A stretch of 12,500 bases of DNA, from NCBI GenBank assembly GCA_018398815.1, contig CM031626.1, forward strand, positions 37,326,616 through 37,339,115. The letters are read 5' to 3'. This document shows, piece after piece, positions 7,791 to 12,500 of the stretch. The notes below the pieces were generated by a model. The model had not been told where the DNA came from. It made no database searches and was given only the letters and a program-made list of their open reading frames with translations. The position numbers and the translations under genes are program-made. Position 1 is the stretch's first letter. The number at the start of each line of letters is the position of its first letter. This stretch comes from Conus ventricosus. Its lineage: Eukaryota; Mollusca; Gastropoda; Neogastropoda; Conidae.

Positions 7791-7961
7791 AAAAGCATCT
7801 GTTTCTCTGAGATACAGTGCTCCTTTGAACCCTTTGGGAAGCATGTGCAAATTCACAACAATGGGACCGAACCCAACTCTCTGTGACCGACAGAGTACGA
7901 TGAATCCAATACAAACATTCTACGATAGAATCACACAGGGAAATACATAATACTACATTTA

Positions 7962-8320
7962 TCAAACAACTAAGCAAACCTTCCAACCATGAAAGTAACA
8001 ATCCAAACCCATTGGTGATTCACTACCGTTAACATCACGGAAGTGAAAACTGTCAGTACACCTGATACAAGACCAAAAGGGGATATAACCCTGGTTGGGG
8101 GGAAGGTCCCTCTGACTGATTTTCAAATTGCTGACAAACGGAGCTCGGCTAAGATAGTCAGCATCCGTATTACAGGAACCCTTGATATGACGGAAAGTGA
8201 ACGCATGACTCTGCAGTTCCACTGCCTAACTCATGAGTCGACGACTGACTGGCCGGATCCGGTCCAGGCACTGGGGAGGATGATGACGCTCTCCAGTACA
8301 AACTTCCGGCCGTACTTCTT
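7962..8320 (-). pseudogene. RNase H C-terminal fragment of Pol (last coding piece)
   Basis: In the sense direction it begins right after the integrase fragment with KYGRKFVLES (about 8320-8291), a classic start of the last part of Ty3/gypsy RNase H. After a local frame change it continues with short matches to the family: QCLDRIRPVSRRLM (about 8268-8227), LQSHAFTFRHIKG (about 8220-8180) and ADYLSRA (8159-8139). The frame runs to a stop near 7962. Only the final third of an RNase H is present; the earlier catalytic residues, and all of RT, are missing. It is followed by about 170 bp without a gene and then the polypurine tract, so RNase H is the last domain, unlike ordinary gypsy elements, where integrase follows. 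The 50 or so residues after LSRA are not recognised. Confidence 0.8.
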
Positions 8321-9110
8321 CTTGGGCACGCTAGTGCGCGTCCAAATCTGCCTGAGAGATTCAGCAACAGTGGGGGCATCGATAGTCCTAAGGGGGACAG
8401 CCTCTGGGTATCGACTCGCAGATTCTACCACTACCGAAGTGTAGCGGTGACCGCGATGGGATGGAGGATTAATGGGTTTCCTCACCAGGTCGACCCCAAC
8501 CTTGCTGAATGCCTCCCAACCCGTGGCACTGACCCTGGGGGAAACCACGCTTCAAGCGACCCTTAGGCGTTGTCCGTTGGCAGACATCGCAACTGCGGCA
8601 GTACTCCCTTTAACCTGCGAGTTCATCCCGGGCCAAAAGAAGTCTTGTCTTACTCGCTCGAGAGCCCGCTTGGACCCCATATGACCTGCCAGGGGGAATC
8701 GTGGGCCTGCCGGAGAACAGATTCTCTCAAGCTCTGGTGAATGACAAGCTGTTTGGCCACACGATCTGCCTGATGAAAACCCTAAAGAGGATCCCCTTGT
8801 GGAGCTTGAAGCTCACCTTGGCGTGTCGGGCAGACTGAGCGGGACGATCTACCAGTTGTCGCAGGCGTTGGACATCCAAGTCCCTGGCCTGAAGACGGTT
8901 TAATGCTAGCAGGATCGGCCCTTGCCAGAACCTCGTCAGAGATCGGCTGAAGAACGGGACGCAATTCCTGTTCCTGCTTCTTAGCTTGGCGCGTGTGGGA
9001 CTCCCACACACGCCTGTACGGGCAAAACCCGTAGACACGGACTGACTGCTCCGTCTGCGAAAGGGGATAGTATTCCCTAGTAAGGGAATACAGAGGTCGC
9101 TCCACCGCGA
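8321..9110 (-). pseudogene. integrase fragment of Pol: linker, zinc domain, first part of DDE core
   Basis: Sense order: a linker with HTRQAKKQEQELRPVLQPIS (about 9007-8947); DVQRLRQL and VSFKLHKGILFRV (about 8878-8776); then a zinc-binding domain with HDSP (8703 down), GHMG (about 8686-8675) and, in another frame, CRSCDVC (8601-8581), giving the H-H-C-C set in the right order. The catalytic core starts with VGVDLV (about 8503-8486), whose Asp fits the first residue of D-D-E, followed by RYPEAVPL and SVPK (about 8329-8318). There it stops: the second Asp, the Glu and the C-terminal domain are absent and RNase H follows. Several frame changes and a stop lie between the zinc domain and the core. 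Function would be strand transfer of the cDNA into host DNA; this copy cannot do it. Confidence 0.82.
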
Positions 9111-9119
9111 TAGCCCATA

Positions 9120-9411
9120 CTTCGCCCCAGAAGTAGGGGGTGGGGATAGAAACGATACTGAAGGACGGGGGGAGGTAAAAACCAGCCTCAAACCCGCACA
9201 CATCGTAACTGGCGCCCCGCCGGTCTTAGGGAAACTAAATCCTATCCACAAGGTGTTGATGCTCCCGAATCCCTGATGGTGTCGACCAAGGAGGAACCAA
9301 CAACAGAGAGAAACACTGGGCACTCTGAATCACCAGAAGCTGGGATGGAACCCACGTTAGCCGAGGCACGAGGATGCTGGAAAGGACTACCCCACGACTA
9401 CCAGCGGCTTT
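9120..9411 (-). pseudogene. aspartic protease region of Pol, degraded
   Basis: Between the Gag zinc knuckle and the integrase linker one minus-strand frame contains VDTIRDSGAST (around 9287-9254). The Asp-Ser-Gly-Ala core after a hydrophobic/Arg stretch fits the active site of a retrotransposon pepsin-like protease, which works as a dimer to cut the Gag-Pol polyprotein. The frame is closed soon after by a stop, and the flap and ILG-like segments are not clear in any single frame. Position between Gag and integrase supports the call; the short match makes it less certain than its neighbours. Confidence 0.5.
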
Positions 9412-10896
9412 AGGACAATCCTTCCTAATGTGGCCAGGGCGACCCAAAGAAAACACAGTCGGGGGGCTGAAATCCCCGATGAACTGCCTGCCTTGTTCAA
9501 CCCGCTAGCATTGTCGGGGCCTTATTGCCACTAAATCCTGTGGAGGGCTTCCTCTCCGTATCTGGGCGATGCCCATAAGCCCTGCGAGCTTCCGCAAACA
9601 CCTCAGCGGTTTTGAATCGCAGCCGCGAAATCCTGAGGTGCTGTCTCGCCTATCCGGATCCTCAACTCTGGGGACACAGTGTTGGTGAGCTGTTCAATGA
9701 GGATCAGATCCTCCAGCTCCAACTTAGCCAACTGACGCCAGTACCCCAGCGTTTTGCGCAGCTATCACCAAAATGCACGAAGGTCTCGTCGTTATTCTTC
9801 TTCATGGACCTGAACTTCCTCCTGTATGTCTCTGGGGTAAGGTGGAAACGCTTTCGCAGAGCCAACTGCATGTCTGCATAAGACGCACCTTTATTTAGAG
9901 TGAGCACACACTCCCTTTCAGCACCAATAATCCAGAAAAAAGGTGCTAGCCTTTTGTTCCCCAGACAATTGGTAGACTAGCAACCTTGTCAAAATGCTCT
10001 AAGAACATATCAATGTCTTCACTAGGGCGAACTCTGGAAGGTTTACTTTGGGCCTCTAACTCTATCACCTGCTTGGTGATTAACCCCCTGACTTTCAGAT
10101 GCGGGAGACCGCGAAAGAAGTTGTTCCATCTCCTCCCTACCAAGCCTTCATCCTGTCTAGTTCTTCCCTACGGAGGGCAGCCTCTTCCCTACGCTGAGCC
10201 TCCTGTCTGGCAGCACTCCCTACGCTGAGCAGCCTCTTCCTTACGAAGGGCCTCCTGTCAGGCAGCCTCTTCTTGCCAGCATAGCCTCTTCCCTATGCAG
10301 AATTTCCTGTCTGTCAGTCCCTCTCTGCGCAGAGCCTCCATCCTATCCAACTCTTCCCTACGCTGGGGTTTCCGCCTACAGCCTCTTCCCCACGCTGAGC
10401 AGCCTCTTCCCTACGCTGATCCTCCTGTCTGGCAGCCTCCTCCTACGCTGAGCAACCTCTTCACTACGCTGCCGCTCCAGAAACATCAGGGCGGAGGTGA
10501 TGTCCTGGGCGGGGTTCACCACTCCCCACAGGGGGGGATGACCCGTCTGACCCGTCCCTGGGTCTCGACCTTCCCCTGAGGAAAGTCCCCCGGGGATACT
10601 CCTTACGAGGGGGAAACATGGAGAATAGGGGGCTTTGGTTTCTGCGACTCAACAGAAGCCCACAGTTGCTTCGCTATACCCTGACGCTTCCGAGCGGGAA
10701 GTGCCAGTCGGGGCTCAGCAGGAAATCCCCTAGCGAAGAAGAAGTGAAAGTACTCCCCTGGACTATCGGGTACAGCACTGGAATAAGTGGAAGTCACTGT
10801 AGTCGAAGTACTGGTACTAATAGTGGGGGCTACATTTAGAAGACCCTTCTTCTTCGACGCCCGAGTAGCCATACCACCAGCACCGGACGTTGCCAT
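9412..10896 (-). pseudogene. gag: Gag polyprotein, frame-broken
   Basis: The start is the ATG at 10896-10894 (MATSGAGG...), with G at +4 and an open frame of about 97 codons rich in Lys, Ser, Thr and Pro. Then follows a segment (about 10497-10139) whose DNA repeats CAGCGTAGGGAAGAGGCTGC-like words, reading RREEA and similar in shifting frames: a charged coiled coil. Capsid-like segments come next: EDIDMFLEHFDKVASL (about 10030-9980), SYADMQLALRKRFHLTPETY (about 9883-9824), KFRSMKKNNDETFVHFG, and LELEDLILIEQL (about 9723-9690) followed by PELRIRI. This matches the layout of SCAN-like Gag capsids. It ends with a zinc knuckle-like FSLGRPGHIRKDCP (9453-9412), in which the second Cys is Leu and the first Cys is out of frame. 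At least six frame breaks split it. Gag would form the particle and bind the RNA. Confidence 0.8.
10139..10497 (-). repeat. short tandem repeats coding the Gag coiled coil
   Basis: Plus-strand words such as CCTCTTCCCTACGCTGAGC and CCTCCTGTCTGGCAG recur with imperfect spacing of about 15-45 bp. On the sense strand they code for Arg/Glu/Ala/Gln-rich heptad-like peptides. Indels between units break the frame several times. I see this as a domain-level repeat inside Gag. Confidence 0.7.
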
Positions 10897-11015
10897 GACA
10901 ACTATATCCCACAGTTATCAAATACAGGGAAAGATAATTCCACTTGAAAAACAAATATTTTAGGGGGTGTGTGTATATGTGTGTATTGCGTGTGTGCGTT
11001 GTGTGCGGACAAGTT

Positions 11016-11190
11016 CCGGCTGCTCCCACTCTGGCAACACCGCGCTCTACAACACGAGCAACAGTGCGGTGGGGCTCACCCAAAAAAAAAAAAAACCAAA
11101 AACTATGTCCGGCTGCCCCCACTCTGGCAACACCGCGCTCCACAGCACGAGCAACAGTGCGGTGGGGCTGGCCGGAAAAAAAAAAAAAAC
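11016..11190. repeat. 93 bp direct duplication in the leader, each copy ending in an A run
   Basis: CCGGCTGC(T/C)CCCACTCTGG, then CAACACCGCGCTC, then ACGAGCAACAGTGCGGTGG, occurs at 11016 and again at 11109. Each copy is followed by GGGCT and a run of 13-14 A within about 10 bp. Identity across the 60-odd bp core is over 90 percent. Confidence 0.92.
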
Positions 11191-11341
11191 AGGCAGACGG
11201 AATCCGGAGAGAGAAAAAAAAAATTTACACTAACTCCGATACAACCCCCTGTACTCAATAACCCGGTAGAGAAAAAAAAACAAACAAAACTGGCTAAATA
11301 CAAAACAGGAATGGAAGACTGAGCGGCAAAAGAAAGGCAAG

Positions 11342-11347
11342 ACTTAC
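11342..11347 (-). promoter_or_regulatory. candidate splice donor in the leader (GTAAGT)
   Basis: The sense strand reads GGCC|GTAAGTCTTGCC, the full consensus donor. About 180 bp downstream a T run followed by CCGGCCAG (CAG at 11170-11168) looks like an acceptor; both lie before the gag ATG. Speculative. Confidence 0.3.
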
Positions 11348-11593
11348 GGCCGTACCTGCGTGAGGTACCCGGCGGGAAAGGAAGTCTGGACGCGGTCGAC
11401 TCCCCTCGGTCTCACCCCGACCCCCCGGTCACACCGGATGTTCCTTCAGGCCACCAAGACTCCCCTTTACGCTAGAGTCACCCAGCCAACCACCCACAAA
11501 CAAAAAACGACCCAAAATAACTAAAAAGAAACAAAACAGACAGAACTAAACAGGTACTCCGCGAAACGAGAGAGACGTCAGAGCCCTTCACAT

Positions 11594-11613
11594 CCCGGAC
11601 GAGCCCCCCCAAT
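11594..11613 (-). promoter_or_regulatory. primer binding site, tRNA-Pro type
   Basis: Directly inside the LTR end (…GTGACA) the sense strand reads ATTGGGGGGG then CTCGTCCGGGAT. CTCGTCCGGGAT with the upstream G run is the complement of the 3' end of animal tRNA-Pro, the same primer as in murine leukaemia virus. The G run has seven G where five are expected, which may be a homopolymer error or a true insertion, and two or three bases separate it from the LTR end. Confidence 0.75.
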
Positions 11614-11731
11614 TGTCACGACCGACCCTGGAGGGCTGCCCTGACAGGATCGTCTAGATGGGAGTGAAGGGAGTGGCTGACCTCGCACGCCCCGCAAAGC
11701 CCAACGAGAAAGATTACGATACAACACCCCA

Positions 11732-11737
11732 TTTATT
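11732..11737 (-). terminator. polyadenylation signal AATAAA in 5' LTR
   Basis: Counterpart of the signal at 5674-5679, in identical context (GTGTGAATAAATGGGG on the sense strand). Confidence 0.6.
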
Positions 11738-11761
11738 CACACCAGCAACACAGTCATAAAT

Positions 11762-11924
11762 AAGCATTCCGACACACACAACATGCACAATCACAATCAA
11801 GCATTCCAACGCACACAACATGCACAATCATAAATAAACATTTCACCATACGACGTACACAATCACAATTACAGCATTCCAGCACATATGACATATACAC
11901 AATTATAAAGAAACATTTCCAGCA
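11762..11924. repeat. 37 bp degenerate tandem repeat in 5' LTR, about 4 copies
   Basis: Starts at about 11762 (AAGCATTCCGACACACAC), 11799 (AAGCATTCCAACGCACAC), 11837 (AAACATTTCACCATACGAC) and 11871 (ACAGCATTCCAGCACATATG), ending with a partial unit. Same place relative to AATAAA as in the other LTR. Confidence 0.7.
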
Positions 11925-12180
11925 TCCATCCTTCCCACACCCTGGAGTGCCTCCACACCCCCGCCTCTGTCAAGTCTACTGGGAGCACCCTATCGCACTA
12001 GGGGCTCCGAACCGGTCGGGGTTCTCGCAGGGAGTCGCTCAAAAACCGACACCCTCGACCACAAGCAGGCAGTGAAGAGCGCGTCCCGGAGGGGGGGGGG
12101 GGGGGGGGGAACGTGGCGCTGTTACTGGGGGGCCCCGGACGGGGGGGCAGGGCCGGCCAGTCAAGACGGTGGGCTCCTCT

Positions 12181-12392
12181 ACCAGTCCGCGGTCCCGACC
12201 AGAGCGTGGCCTCGACCAGCGCGTGGCACCATCCAGTCCGCGGTCCCAGCCAGAGCGTGGCCCTCAACCAGCACGTGGCACCATCCAGTCCGTGGCCCAG
12301 CCAGAGCGTGGCCTCAACCAGCACGTGGGACCATCCAGTCCCTGGTCCCAGCCAGAGCGTGGCCTAACCAGCACGTGGCACCATCCAGCCCA
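12181..12392. repeat. 51 bp tandem repeat in 5' LTR, 4 copies
   Basis: Same unit and copy number as at 6119-6330, with starts near 12183, 12233, 12284 and 12335. It shows single-base deletions relative to the left array. CACGTG is present in the last three units; the first has GCGCGTGG. Confidence 0.9.
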
Positions 12393-12500
12393 GACTCCGG
12401 GTGAAGCCCCCGGAGGGGGGGGGGGGGGGGAAACGTAGCTGGAGGAGAGAAGAAAGGGAGGGAAGGAAGAAGGAAGGAGGAAGGGTACTGGAACCCCGCT

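Larger units (their letters stand above)
10897..11599 (-). other. 5' leader between primer binding site and gag
   Basis: About 700 bp without a convincing frame. It holds a short GT-rich stretch (about 10966-11010), a 93 bp direct duplication (11016-11190), A-rich runs on the plus strand (11081-11093, 11176-11189, 11213-11223 and 11270-11280), and a candidate splice donor at 11342-11347. Packaging and splicing signals would be expected here; none can be proven from sequence. Confidence 0.6.
5551..12500 (-). mobile_element. Ty3/gypsy-class LTR retrotransposon, Gmr1-like domain order, internally deleted, 5' LTR cut by window end
   Basis: Two near-identical direct repeats (from 5551 and from 11614) bound a minus-strand internal region of about 3.8 kb. 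In the sense direction it has a tRNA-Pro-like primer binding site (11600-11613), leader, Gag (ATG at 10894-10896), protease motif, integrase zinc domain and partial core, RNase H C-terminus, and a polypurine tract (7781-7788). Both LTR ends carry the inverted termini TGTCACGA/TCGTGACA; the outer end of the 3' LTR is altered to ATTCACGA. Integrase lies upstream of RNase H and no RT lies between protease and integrase, the order of Gmr1-type elements. RT is absent and all coding parts carry frame breaks, so this copy cannot be autonomous. The target-site duplication cannot be checked because the right end is outside the window. Confidence 0.93.
11614..12500 (-). repeat. 5' LTR, partial (window ends inside)
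   Basis: Starts with TGTCACGACC at 11614 and matches 5551-6440 throughout: polyadenylation signal, 37 bp repeats, first G run, 51 bp repeats, second G run, purine tract and GTACTGGAACCCCG. By comparison with the 3' LTR about 1.3 kb should follow beyond the window. Confidence 0.93.

Noticed and set aside
7789..7962. Possible env-like or accessory gene between RNase H and the 3' LTR
   Set aside because: Only about 170 bp remain, without a frame, signal peptide or membrane segment.
7962..8548. RNase H downstream of integrase as a scrambled, inverted or chimeric insertion
   Set aside because: All pieces are on the same strand and in the order expected for Gmr1-type elements with one deletion, which is simpler than a rearrangement. 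It is kept open as an alternative in the findings.

Overview
This is a eukaryotic, metazoan-type window of about 12.5 kb. It has long CA/GT microsatellites, several minisatellites, one intron-flanked exon of an immunoglobulin-like protein, and a large LTR retrotransposon. There is no bacterial gene organisation. A marine invertebrate, perhaps a mollusc, is my best guess. That guess rests only on the repeat-rich texture and the retrotransposon type, so it is weak.

Layout. 1-1286: three copies plus one degenerate half copy of a roughly 415 bp tandem repeat. 1287-1826: AT-rich DNA with nothing recognisable. 1827-1949: a CA microsatellite. 2003-2710: a 30 bp minisatellite, homogeneous in the middle and decayed at both edges. 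2749-3649 (+): a probable host exon with a good 3' splice site, a good 5' splice site and an Ig-type F-strand motif, broken by several single-base frame changes. 3667-4320: a short minisatellite, a TTA array and a 46 bp tandem repeat carrying a tRNA A-box-like word. 4579-5402: GT/GC microsatellites including a pure (GC)n run. 5421-5550 (+): a further short piece that reads like coding sequence of an extracellular protein.

5551-12500: one Ty3/gypsy-class LTR retrotransposon on the minus strand. The 3' LTR is complete (5551-7778, about 2.2 kb, termini TGTCACGA/TCGTGACA). The 5' LTR starts at 11614 and runs off the window. The internal region is only about 3.8 kb. Read on the minus strand it holds: a tRNA-Pro-like primer binding site; a leader; a Gag with a coiled-coil and SCAN-like capsid segment and a worn zinc knuckle; a protease active site (DSGA); an integrase zinc domain and the start of its DDE core; then, fused directly to the integrase, the end of RNase H; and a polypurine tract. 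Reverse transcriptase is missing.

The order Gag-protease-integrase-RNase H, with RNase H last before the LTR, is the copia-like order known in Gmr1-type Ty3/gypsy elements. On that reading one internal deletion removed most of the integrase core, all of RT and most of RNase H. The copy is therefore non-autonomous. Its unusually long LTR carries its own tandem repeats, G/C homopolymers and a homopurine tract.

Many frame breaks, in both the host exon and the element, and most differences between the two LTRs, are single-base insertions or deletions, often in homopolymers. Some may be long-read assembly errors rather than real mutations, so 'pseudogene' calls here are provisional.
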